The notes under the pieces: model-generated
Told to the model about the DNA's origin: nothing
The model's input: only the letters and a program-made list of their open reading frames with translations
Database searches by the model: none
Assembly (NCBI GenBank): GCA_040255925.1
Contig: JBDZVX010000002.1
Coordinates: 1 to 64,000, forward strand
DNA length: 64,000 nt
Reading direction: 5' to 3'
Source: Nitrolancea sp040255925
Lineage (GTDB): Bacteria; Chloroflexota; Chloroflexia; Thermomicrobiales; Thermomicrobiaceae
Shown: one piece after another, positions 43,856 through 51,022 of the stretch
Layout: every line of letters begins with the position of its first letter
Numbering within the stretch: the stretch's first letter is position 1
Made by a program: the position numbers and the translations under genes

Positions 43856-44947
43856 GTGCCAGGACGGTTGAAAGTCGGCGTCATCTTCGGTGGACGGTCA
43901 GGCGAGCATGATGTCTCTCTGCGCTCGGCCCAGGCGGTCATACAAGCAATGGACACCACACGCTTCGAGGTCGTTCCGATCGGCATCACCCGTGAGGGCT
44001 GCTGGCTCACCGGTGGAGATCCCCTCCGGCACCTTGCGAGGACCTCCCGGCTGGCATTGACCGGCGGGCAGAACGCCGGGGATTCCACGGCTCGAGAGTC
44101 CGATGAGCCCAGCGGAGGTAGCCTCGATATCGTCGGCACTGGCTGGGCACGGGGTATCGACGTCCTTTTTCCGTTGGTACACGGCCCGATGGGTGAGGAT
44201 GGGACGATTCAAGGGCTGCTCGAACTCGCCCAGATCCCCTATGTTGGCGCGGGTGTTCTCGGTTCGGCGGTCGCGATGGATAAGGCTGTCTCCAAGTGCT
44301 TGTTCGAGCAGGCGGGGCTGCCGGTCGCGCCCTGGTTCAGCTTGGTGCGGCAGGAATGGCGGAGCGACGCGGCGACGATCAGGGACCGCGTTCAGAACGA
44401 ACTTGGCTACCCCTGCTTTACCAAACCGGCGAACCTCGGATCAAGCGTTGGGATCAGCAAGGTGTATCACGCCGGCGAGCTCGATGCGTGTATCGAGGAG
44501 GCGTTTCAGTATGATCGGAAAGTGGTCATTGAACGCGGCATCGATGCGCGGGAGCTGGAAGTCGGCGTGCTCGGCAACGACGAGCCACGGGCATCGGTGG
44601 TCGGTGAGATCATCCCCTGCCATGAGTTCTATGACTATGAGGCCAAATACGTCGATGATCGGTCCCAGCTCGTCATTCCGGCCGAGATTGAGCCGGAAAC
44701 GGCCGCTATCGCGCGATCGCTCGCCACGGACGCGTTCCGGGTGACCGATGGAGCCGGCATGGCGCGGGTCGATTTCTTCCTTGAGCGACCGACCGGCCGG
44801 TTATATCTCAACGAACTGAACACGATTCCAGGGTTCACCAGGTCAAGCATGTACCCAAGACTCTGGGAAGCGAGTGGCATTCCCCTCACCCAACTCATCA
44901 GCCGTCTGATTGATCTGGCGCTCGAACGCCATGCCGGAATGCGATGA
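43856..44947 (+). CDS. ddl: D-alanine--D-alanine ligase
   Basis: A 363-residue ATP-grasp ligase. GVIFGGRSGEHDVSLRSA at the N-terminus, LVHGPMGEDGTIQGLLELAQIPYVGAGVLGSAVAMDK, and FTKPANLGSSVGISKV are typical. The C-terminal YLNELNTIPGFT is the Mg site. It makes D-Ala-D-Ala for MurF. The start is GTG 43856, one base after the murB stop. A vancomycin-type D-Ala-D-Lac specificity is not indicated; the usual Tyr-containing loop reads EFYDYEAKY. Confidence 0.95.
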   Translation: MPGRLKVGVIFGGRSGEHDVSLRSAQAVIQAMDTTRFEVVPIGITREGCWLTGGDPLRHLARTSRLALTGGQNAGDSTARESDEPSGGSLDIVGTGWARGIDVLFPLVHGPMGEDGTIQGLLELAQIPYVGAGVLGSAVAMDKAVSKCLFEQAGLPVAPWFSLVRQEWRSDAATIRDRVQNELGYPCFTKPANLGSSVGISKVYHAGELDACIEEAFQYDRKVVIERGIDARELEVGVLGNDEPRASVVGEIIPCHEFYDYEAKYVDDRSQLVIPAEIEPETAAIARSLATDAFRVTDGAGMARVDFFLERPTGRLYLNELNTIPGFTRSSMYPRLWEASGIPLTQLISRLIDLALERHAGMR

Positions 44948-45711
44948 TCGCGCGCTTCCGGAGATCCAAGGGCCGCAGGAGAGAGGATCAGCCCCAAAAG
45001 AAGCCGCGCCGCGATTCCCGGCTGGGCGGATTCCTCCGGCGGATTATCGCCAGCGGCCGGCTACCGGCATTCCTGCTCAGCGTCGGACTCGCGGTTATCG
45101 TGTTCGGGTTCCTCTTCTCTCAGGATTTCGTGGTCCGGACGATCATCGTTCAGGGGAACACCCTGGCTCTCGCCGACAGCATCGTGACGACGAGTGGTGC
45201 TCTGGACCAGCAGATCTTCCGCATTGACACCCAGGTGGTCGCGAGGCGGATCGCGGCGCTGCCGGCAGTCGCGTCGGTCGAGGTCTCGGCCGAACTCCCG
45301 GACCGTCTGATCATCCGAGTGCACGAGCGGGCGCCAGTGATCATCTGGCAGTCCGGCGAGCAGGCCATGCTCGTCGACCAGCACGGATGGGTGTTGGCGA
45401 AAGCCGGCGATCAGACACTGCCCAGGGTGCTTCAAACTGAGGGGGACTCCCTGGTGGTGGGGAGCCGGATCGAGCCGGAGATGATCCAGGCCGTGCTGGC
45501 GGTGAACCAGCGCCTGGGTCCCCAACTCATGACACTGGAGTACGATCACACCACTGGGATCACCGCCCACTTTTCCGACGGGCACATCGTCATGTTGGGC
45601 ACCCCCGACCAGACGCCGGTGAAGCTCAATGTCCTGGACGCGGCCATGGCGATCCAGGACCAGTGGCACCGGCTCGATCTACGCGAGCCGGACCGGCCAG
45701 CCTACAGATGA
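44944..45711 (+). CDS. ftsQ: Cell division protein FtsQ/DivIB
   Basis: A 255-residue bitopic protein. A very basic cytoplasmic N-terminus (about 40 residues) is followed by one span (AFLLSVGLAVIVFGFLFS) and a POTRA domain (VRTIIVQGNTLALADSIVTTSG), then the beta domain (ALPAVASVEVSAELPDRLIIRVHERAPVIIW). It links FtsB/FtsL in the divisome. Overlaps ddl by 4 nt. It is the last gene before the peptide insertion that separates it from ftsA. Confidence 0.88.
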   Translation: MIARFRRSKGRRREDQPQKKPRRDSRLGGFLRRIIASGRLPAFLLSVGLAVIVFGFLFSQDFVVRTIIVQGNTLALADSIVTTSGALDQQIFRIDTQVVARRIAALPAVASVEVSAELPDRLIIRVHERAPVIIWQSGEQAMLVDQHGWVLAKAGDQTLPRVLQTEGDSLVVGSRIEPEMIQAVLAVNQRLGPQLMTLEYDHTTGITAHFSDGHIVMLGTPDQTPVKLNVLDAAMAIQDQWHRLDLREPDRPAYR

Positions 45712-45770
45712 TGACCGGGGAACGCCAACCCGGCATATCGCGACCCTACCGCTAACCGCTTTACTCTCGA

Positions 45771-45792
45771 CTACTAATAGTAGGCTACTAAT
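45771..45792. promoter_or_regulatory. CTACTAAT repeat upstream of peptide gene 1
   Basis: CTACTAAT occurs at 45771-45778 and 45785-45792, 14 nt apart. The first copy is part of the palindrome CTACTAATAGTAG (45771-45783). This AT-rich patch is in the 195-nt gap after ftsQ and could be a regulator site or promoter of the peptide genes. Confidence 0.4.
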
Positions 45793-45906
45793 CTGTAATG
45801 GCACGCTTAATGCCATGACATAACATCACGGGGCCAGCTTAAGGCGAATGGCGTTGGGTGCCCCAGGTTTCATACACGCCCGAGAACACGGGAAGGAGCT
45901 TCCGTC

Positions 45907-46158
45907 ATGACTGATGCTGAACTACAGGCCGAGCAACTGACGGTTTTGCCACAACGGTTGGAGACCATCCACTTCAGAGGGGGTGGTGTGTCTCAGCGTT
46001 CCTTCATCGACCAGTCGAACTTCAATAACCAGATCGGTGGTGATTGTTTCCGCGCCAGCTGCGATCAGGTGAGCGTCCAGTCGAACTCTGCTTCCGTCCA
46101 CCAGAGCGTGTCCCAAGGATTTCGCTTCCACGGCTTCCATGGGCATCATGGTTGGTAA
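45907..46158 (+). CDS. Small peptide 1 of a paralogous trio, Q/N-rich with Cys pair
   Basis: An 83-residue protein of no family I know. The N-terminal part, MTDAELQAEQLTVLPQRLETIHFRGGG, is nearly identical to that of peptide 2. Then follow SQRSFIDQSNFNNQIGG, a C-x4-C pair (CFRASC), a Q-S-N-S-A-S-V-H-Q stretch and a His/Phe/Gly tail (FHGFHGHHGW). It has no signal peptide or membrane span. The GGG after the first 24 residues could be a double-glycine leader site. ATG 45907 has GGAAGGAG 8 nt upstream; a strong terminator follows. Precursor peptide or amyloid-like secreted protein are both possible. Confidence 0.75.
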   Translation: MTDAELQAEQLTVLPQRLETIHFRGGGVSQRSFIDQSNFNNQIGGDCFRASCDQVSVQSNSASVHQSVSQGFRFHGFHGHHGW

Positions 46159-46191
46159 TGCGTAAGTTCACCGCAAGATAGCCGGTCCCGG

Positions 46192-46219
46192 GTACCCGCT
46201 CGGAAGACCGAGCGGGTAC
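46192..46219 (+). terminator. Terminator hairpin after peptide 1
   Basis: Perfect 12-bp stem, GTACCCGCTCGG (46192-46203) and CCGAGCGGGTAC (46208-46219), loop AAGA, 33 nt after the stop. Same core as the hairpins after peptides 2 and 3 and after the first CAP gene. No T-run. Confidence 0.7.
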
Positions 46220-46343
46220 TGTAGGCCCCCAACCACGCTGGCGCAAGGCATGGGGCAGGCCCGACAATCATCGTGTGTCGTTATCTGGTAGCTATACCCG
46301 AGCCACTGGTTCCCCACTAATCTGTCATGCTGAGCTTCCATAA

Positions 46344-46431
46344 AATTCAGGAAGTCGTAGGACTTGGTTAGTAGGGTAACAGCATGGGTAGCCTGGGGTT
46401 CTGATGATACCGAAGAGAACATGGGAAGGAG
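46344..46431 (+). promoter_or_regulatory. Conserved upstream element of peptide gene 2
   Basis: The 88 nt before the peptide 2 start align to the 92 nt before peptide 3 (47088-47179), beginning AATTCAGGAAG and ending GGAAGGAG, with about two thirds of bases shared by eye. The last 45 nt also resemble the peptide 1 upstream region. It is either a shared promoter/leader or the trace of gene duplication. Confidence 0.5.
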
Positions 46432-46439
46432 TCATCGTC

Positions 46440-46685
46440 ATGACTGATACCGAACTGCAGGCCGAGCAACTCGTCGTGCTGCCACAACGACTGGAGACCA
46501 TCCACTTCAGAGGAGGTGGTGTCTCCCAGCGTTCCTTCATCGACCAAGACAACTTCAACCAACAGTTCGGTGGCCGTTGCTTCGGGTCAAGCTGCGACCA
46601 ATTCAACGCGCAGTCGAACTGGGCTAATGTCGACCAGGACGTGGATCAGCGCTTCTTCCGCGGATGGGGCGGCTGGGGCTGGTAA
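46440..46685 (+). CDS. Small peptide 2 of the trio, Q/N-rich with Cys pair and GWGGWGW end
   Basis: An 81-residue paralogue of peptide 1. Residues 1-34 are almost the same (ELQAEQLVVLPQRLETIHFRGGG, then VSQRSFIDQ). The rest has CFGSSC, a Q-S-N-W-A-N-V-D-Q unit and a C-terminus RGWGGWGW, which is shared with peptide 3. So peptide 2 joins the cores of the other two. ATG 46440 follows GGAAGGAG by 8 nt; the open frame to 46404 is not used. No signal peptide. The function is unknown. Confidence 0.75.
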   Translation: MTDTELQAEQLVVLPQRLETIHFRGGGVSQRSFIDQDNFNQQFGGRCFGSSCDQFNAQSNWANVDQDVDQRFFRGWGGWGW

Positions 46686-46719
46686 TACCTACGCCCACGA
46701 TACGAGACCCGGCACCCAC

Positions 46720-46747
46720 ACACCCGCTCGGATTTCCGGGCGGGTGT
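46720..46747 (+). terminator. Terminator hairpin after peptide 2
   Basis: 13-bp stem with one G-T pair: ACACCCGCTCGGA (46720-46732) and TCCGGGCGGGTGT (46735-46747), 34 nt after the stop. The region between stop and hairpin is shared with peptide 3 (ACGATACGAGACCCGGCACC). Confidence 0.7.
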
Positions 46748-47087
46748 CGCGCATTTGTCAGCCTACGGCAGATATCGGAAACCAGATTGGACGATCCGAT
46801 CGCCGGGATCAACCCCCACGAAATCCACGGCCGGATTGATGAATCCGGGGGCTGCCAGTGGCTGATCAAGGTCAGCTGGGCGGGTTCGCAGCAGGTTCCT
46901 CAAACGGCTGAAAAAGGTGGTCAAGTCGTCATCGATCCGAACTCTTGTCCGTACGGGTTGACGTCCCGTCACGACCAGGAGACCCCGATTTTCCGCGATG
47001 CTCGGGCGAAAACACTTCGGCGCAATTCTGCTTCGCGCGTAACTAGGAGTTCGCTGTATGCTAACTTGCAAGGCCGAACCCCACCGG
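46748..47087. other. Spacer between peptide genes 2 and 3
   Basis: About 340 nt without a start-signalled gene. Both strands have open frames of 130-146 codons with no family look. It may hold a decayed gene. Confidence 0.3.
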
Positions 47088-47179
47088 AATTCAGGAAGCC
47101 GTAAGGTGGACTCAGTAAGGTAGCCGTGTGGGTGATCCGGGGGCTCAGGATGCGAAAGCACGTAAACAGTAGGAAGGAG
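47088..47179 (+). promoter_or_regulatory. Conserved upstream element of peptide gene 3
   Basis: Partner of the element at 46344-46431. The shared blocks include AATTCAGGAAG at the start, GTAAGGTAG-like and TGGGT-like segments, and GGAAGGAG at the end. Confidence 0.5.
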
Positions 47180-47187
47180 ATCGGTCC

Positions 47188-47412
47188 ATGACTACTGCTG
47201 AACTGACCAAAACTGAGCTGACGGATACGGAATTGGCAAATACTGAACTGCAAGCGGAAGAACTCACCGTGCTACCGGATCGACTGGAGACGACCGGCTG
47301 CTGGGACGGCTGCTGGGGCGGCTGGGGCTGGCGCGGCGGCTGGGGCGGCTGGGACGGCTGGCACGGCGGCTGGGACGGCTGGCACGGCGGCTGGGGCGGC
47401 TGGGGCTGGTAA
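47188..47412 (+). CDS. Small peptide 3 of the trio, Trp/Gly-rich core
   Basis: A 74-residue protein. The N-terminal part contains five pentads of the form xELxx (AELTK, TELTD, TELAN, TELQA, EELTV) leading into the VLPDRLET motif shared with peptides 1 and 2. The last 40 residues hold 12 Trp, two Cys (CWDGC) and otherwise mainly Gly, Asp and His, including two WDGWHGG repeats and a GWGGWGW end. There is no signal peptide. ATG 47188 has GGAAGGAG 8 nt upstream, the same as its paralogues. A modified or membrane-active peptide is possible, but no modification enzyme is nearby. Confidence 0.75.
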   Translation: MTTAELTKTELTDTELANTELQAEELTVLPDRLETTGCWDGCWGGWGWRGGWGGWDGWHGGWDGWHGGWGGWGW

Positions 47413-47447
47413 AAACCACGCTCACGATACGAGACCCGGCACCCATG

Positions 47448-47473
47448 CACCCGCTCGGCATGCCGAGCGGGTG
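47448..47473 (+). terminator. Terminator hairpin after peptide 3
   Basis: Perfect palindrome of two 13-nt arms, CACCCGCTCGGCA and TGCCGAGCGGGTG, with no loop, 35 nt after the stop. Same sequence family as the hairpins after peptides 1 and 2. Confidence 0.75.
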
Positions 47474-48004
47474 TACTGGTTTTACCATGCCTGTGGCTGA
47501 CCGGTGAACCGCTCCCCAAACGACCCTCAAGTCAACAGTGCATCATGACTCATTCCGTAATTGAAGCATGAATTGTCAGGAAAGGCGCGGGGTAGAGTTG
47601 CTAATGCAACACCGTCACGTGTACCGTTGCTGTGCCGCGATGACATTCGGAAAAGAATCTGCCTATGATGAACTAATGGAGGTCAGCGCATCCCACCAGA
47701 ACCGGCATTCCGCGCCGGTACGGGGCCGCGATTCACGACCCGGTGCCGGTGTTTCCCCAACCCAGCGAAGTACGATCATATTGTACGTTCAGTCCGCAAC
47801 CATTCGACGGGGTCAGGGAATTTAACGGAAAGGCGGGTCGCTGCCAGCGCGATCTCCCGGGAAAAACGCGCTCGTCGGCCTTTTCATTGAACGGACACGC
47901 ACGAACACGCTGATTGAACATCGTGTGCTATAATGCGCACCAGCGCGGACTGACCATGAGGAATCCGTCGGCCACCGTGTATGCCATCGGGCAGGAAGTC
48001 AGTA
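47474..48004. other. Spacer between the peptide trio and ftsA
   Basis: About 530 nt. The ftsA promoter is near 47926-47934. I see no reliable gene; an 85-codon plus-strand frame at 47568-47825 lacks a ribosome site and homology. Confidence 0.35.
47926..47934 (+). promoter_or_regulatory. Extended -10 promoter of ftsA-ftsZ
   Basis: TGC followed by consensus TATAAT (47929-47934) forms an extended -10 box, 71 nt before the ftsA start. No good -35 is present, usual for such promoters. It gives ftsAZ transcription independent of the mraZ promoter. Confidence 0.5.
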
Positions 48005-49279
48005 GTGACACCACCATCCCGATTTGTTGGCCTAGACATCGGGTCGACAACCATTACCGCCGTAGCAGCCGAGCAGCTTGACAGGGGAACCCTGACGCTT
48101 CTCGGATTCGAGATCGCGCCGAGTAGCGATACTGCCACGGGGCGGATCCAACATCCAGCCGCATTAACCGGTGCCCTCCAGCAGGTACTGACGCGGATGC
48201 AGCGCTCAACCGGCCATCCGGTGGAGCGGGTAGCCCTTGCTATCCCCGGTATCAACATCGAAGCGATCGCCTCGTCAGCGGAACGGCGGTGGGAGACCGT
48301 TGAGCCGGTCGAGGCCGATCTCATCGAAGAATTGAGGCGCCACGCCCTGCACGGGCCGAGCGTGTCCGGTCCGGTCCTGGCATCGGTACCGATTGCCTAT
48401 GAAACCGATGGCAGGCGAACCACTGAGCCGCCAGTGGGTCAGCCCGCACGGTCACTCCGGGTGGAGGTCCAGACCTACGTCTTACCGGCCCGCTACGTGT
48501 CGCAGCTCGCGGAGGTTTTGACCGGTCTCGGCGTGACGCCGGACGTATTGGTCCCGCGCGCGCTCGCCGCGGCTGAGGCCGTGCTGCACGAAGACGAGCG
48601 CCACCAGAGCGTGCTGGTGATCGATATCGGCGGGACGAGCACCGATATTGCCGTATTCCTCAAGGGTCAGCTCCACGACCTGTTCTCCCTCCCGGTTGGG
48701 AGCCGGGCGATCACGAATGATATCTGCGCCGTTCTTGGGCTGCCCTTCCCCTCCGCGGAGCAACTCAAGCGCGCCGGATTCACGGACCGCCGGGGAGCCG
48801 GCAACACACTGGCCGTGCGGCGCAGTGCGGTCAATGCACCCATCGACGCGCGCACCATAGAGTTCGCACGGGAGATCGCGGAAGCCCGCCTACTTCAGGT
48901 ATTCACGCGGATCCGCCAACGACTGAATGAGCAGGATCTCGCCCGGCGGTTATCGGCAGGGGCGGTGGTCACCGGCGGCGGGGCGCGGGTGGCGGGACTG
49001 GAACGGATCGCGCGCCGGGCGCTGGACATGCCGGTGCGTATTGGGACAGCACGCACCGGTAACGGACACGCGGCGGCGAACGGCCCTGAGGCGGCGGTGG
49101 CTGTTGGCGTCGTATCCGTTCAAGCCTGGTTCGGCCCGTTAGAGCACTCCGGGCATACCGGCGAACAACCGCCGGAGCAACCACCAGTGGAGGAACCACA
49201 AGGTCAGGAGCGCACCAGGAGGGGGCCAGCGTTAGCGCGATGGCTCCGCGAGTTTGTGCCGCTCGGGGACGAAGCCTAG
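48005..49279 (+). CDS. ftsA: Cell division protein FtsA
   Basis: A 424-residue actin-like protein. RFVGLDIGSTTITAVAAE is the phosphate-1 loop, VLVIDIGGTSTDIAVF the phosphate-2 loop, and AVVTGGGARVAGLERIARR the adenosine motif. The C-terminal RRGPALARWLREFVPLG is the candidate membrane-targeting amphipathic helix. It tethers FtsZ to the membrane. The GTG at 48005 has AGGAAG 6 nt upstream; an ATG at 47981 adds eight residues without a ribosome site. It is separated from ftsQ by the peptide insertion and has its own promoter. Confidence 0.9.
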   Translation: MTPPSRFVGLDIGSTTITAVAAEQLDRGTLTLLGFEIAPSSDTATGRIQHPAALTGALQQVLTRMQRSTGHPVERVALAIPGINIEAIASSAERRWETVEPVEADLIEELRRHALHGPSVSGPVLASVPIAYETDGRRTTEPPVGQPARSLRVEVQTYVLPARYVSQLAEVLTGLGVTPDVLVPRALAAAEAVLHEDERHQSVLVIDIGGTSTDIAVFLKGQLHDLFSLPVGSRAITNDICAVLGLPFPSAEQLKRAGFTDRRGAGNTLAVRRSAVNAPIDARTIEFAREIAEARLLQVFTRIRQRLNEQDLARRLSAGAVVTGGGARVAGLERIARRALDMPVRIGTARTGNGHAAANGPEAAVAVGVVSVQAWFGPLEHSGHTGEQPPEQPPVEEPQGQERTRRGPALARWLREFVPLGDEA

Positions 49280-49403
49280 GCGCGGGCGCCGGGTACTCTT
49301 TGCGGCAGTCGTTTGCGTGGGGCATACTTGCGCGACACGTGATTCTGGCCCGAAGGGGCTCAGCGGGGAAAGCCGCCGCCAGGTATGCTGGGGAGGAAAC
49401 CGC

Positions 49404-50516
49404 ATGTTTAACGTCCATGACGACGATTTCGCTAATCATTTCGCCCGGATCAAGGTCGTCGGGGTCGGCGGCGCGGGGGGCAACGCGGTAAATCGAATGA
49501 TCGCGACCGGTGTCGAGGGTGTCGAGTTCATCTCGGTGAACACCGACTCCCAAGCGCTCGTCAACGCCCACAGTCCGGTCACGATCCGCATTGGCGACAA
49601 GCTCACCAAAGGGCTCGGCGCGGGAGGTCGGCCTGAGATCGGCGAACGTGCCGCAGAAGAGAGCCTCGACGCGTTGAGCGAGGTGGTCCGTGGGGCGGAT
49701 ATGGTCTTCATCACCTCCGGCATGGGAGGGGGCACCGGCACCGGCGCCTCGCCGATCGTCGCGCGGCTCGCCCGTGAGACCGGCGCGCTCACTGTCGGCG
49801 TGGTGACCCGGCCGTTCGACTTCGAAGGTGCCAAGCGGAAACGTGTCGCCGAAGAAGGGGTCGTCGCGCTCCGGGAACACGTCGACGCGCTGATCACCAT
49901 TCCCAACCAGCGATTGATCAGCCTGGTCGATCCCAAGACCCCGTTCTCGGAAGCGTTCCGCTTGGCCGATGACGTGCTCCGACATGGTATCCAGGGCATC
50001 TCAGATCTGATCATCAAGCCCGGTCTCATCAATCTCGACTTCGCCGACGTCAAAACGATCATGCGCGACGCCGGTTCTGCTTTAATGGCGATCGGCCGGG
50101 GCAGCGGTGAGAGCCGGTGCGTGGACGCCGCGCGCATGGCGATTGAGAGCCCGCTGCTCGAAATGAGCATCGACGGCGCCACCGGCGTGCTCTACAACAT
50201 CACCGGTGGTCAGGATATGTCGCTGAACGAGATCAACGAGGCTGCCGAGATCATCCGATCCGCGGCCGACGAAGAGGCTGAGATCATCTTCGGCGCCACG
50301 ACCGACGAGTCGATGGGCCGCGATGTCCAGATAACCCTGATCGCGACCGGGTTCCAGGGTACGCCGCAGCGCCGGCCCCGTGCCGAGCGCCGGTTCCGTC
50401 CGACGGATACATCAAGCAGCCGCAACGAGCCGGCCCCGGCAAGGACGCCGATCATGTCGTCGCAGGACGACGAGTGGTCCGAGCCGGCGATCCTTCGCTT
50501 CCTGCGGGAGCGCTAG
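49404..50516 (+). CDS. ftsZ: Cell division protein FtsZ
   Basis: A 370-residue tubulin homologue. The GTP-binding loop GMGGGTGTGASPIVA is near residues 106-120, the N-terminal KVVGVGGAGGNAVNRMI is standard, and the synergy loop region is NLDFADVKTIMRDAGSALM. After a short disordered linker the C-terminal peptide ends EPAILRFLRER, which should bind FtsA and perhaps MinC. ATG 49404 follows GGGAGGAAA. The gap to ftsA is 124 nt and to nrdR 12 nt. Confidence 0.97.
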   Translation: MFNVHDDDFANHFARIKVVGVGGAGGNAVNRMIATGVEGVEFISVNTDSQALVNAHSPVTIRIGDKLTKGLGAGGRPEIGERAAEESLDALSEVVRGADMVFITSGMGGGTGTGASPIVARLARETGALTVGVVTRPFDFEGAKRKRVAEEGVVALREHVDALITIPNQRLISLVDPKTPFSEAFRLADDVLRHGIQGISDLIIKPGLINLDFADVKTIMRDAGSALMAIGRGSGESRCVDAARMAIESPLLEMSIDGATGVLYNITGGQDMSLNEINEAAEIIRSAADEEAEIIFGATTDESMGRDVQITLIATGFQGTPQRRPRAERRFRPTDTSSSRNEPAPARTPIMSSQDDEWSEPAILRFLRER

Positions 50517-50528
50517 GAAGACCCGGAT

Positions 50529-51005
50529 ATGCGCTGCCCCTTTTGCCAGGCACGGGACTCGCGGGTAGTTGACTCAAGAGAACTGGGCAGCGGTGAGAGC
50601 ATCCGCCGGCGCCGGGAATGTGCCGCCTGTGGCCGCCGGTTCACGACCTACGAACGGGTCGAATCCGGCGGGCTCATGGTGGTGAAACGCGACGGGCGCC
50701 GGGAGGAGTTTGATGCGCGAAAGCTTCGTGACAAGCTCCGGATCGCCCTCACCAAGCGGCCGGTCGCGCAGGGTGAGATCGACCGGATCATAACCACTGT
50801 CGAGACGGAACTGCTGGCGATGGGGACCGTTGAGGTTCCAAGCACGGCCATCGGTGAGATCGTCCTCCGGGAACTGAAGCAGGTGGACGAGGTTGCCTAT
50901 ATCCGGTTCGCCTCCGTGTACCGGAGCTTCGCCGATCTCCAGGACTTGCGGCGGGAGATGGATGTCCTGAGCGGGACGCTGGACAAGCCGGAACGCTCCG
51001 GGTAG
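50529..51005 (+). CDS. nrdR: Transcriptional repressor NrdR
   Basis: A 158-residue repressor of ribonucleotide reductase genes. A zinc ribbon is formed by Cys3, Cys6, Cys31 and Cys34 (MRCPFC and CAACGRRF). The ATP-cone spans about 49-139: VVKRDGRREEFDARKLRDKLRIALTKRP, then VDEVAYIRFASVYRSFAD. The ftsZ-nrdR order suggests that division and dNTP supply are co-expressed. ATG 50529 is 12 nt after the ftsZ stop. Confidence 0.97.
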   Translation: MRCPFCQARDSRVVDSRELGSGESIRRRRECAACGRRFTTYERVESGGLMVVKRDGRREEFDARKLRDKLRIALTKRPVAQGEIDRIITTVETELLAMGTVEVPSTAIGEIVLRELKQVDEVAYIRFASVYRSFADLQDLRREMDVLSGTLDKPERSG

Positions 51006-51022
51006 CCACGACGGGTCCAGCC

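Noticed and set aside
47145..47519. Pro/Gln-rich 124-codon minus-strand frame over peptide 3
   Set aside because: The plus strand has the ribosome site, paralogy and terminator; the Pro/Gln run is just the complement of Gly/Trp codons.
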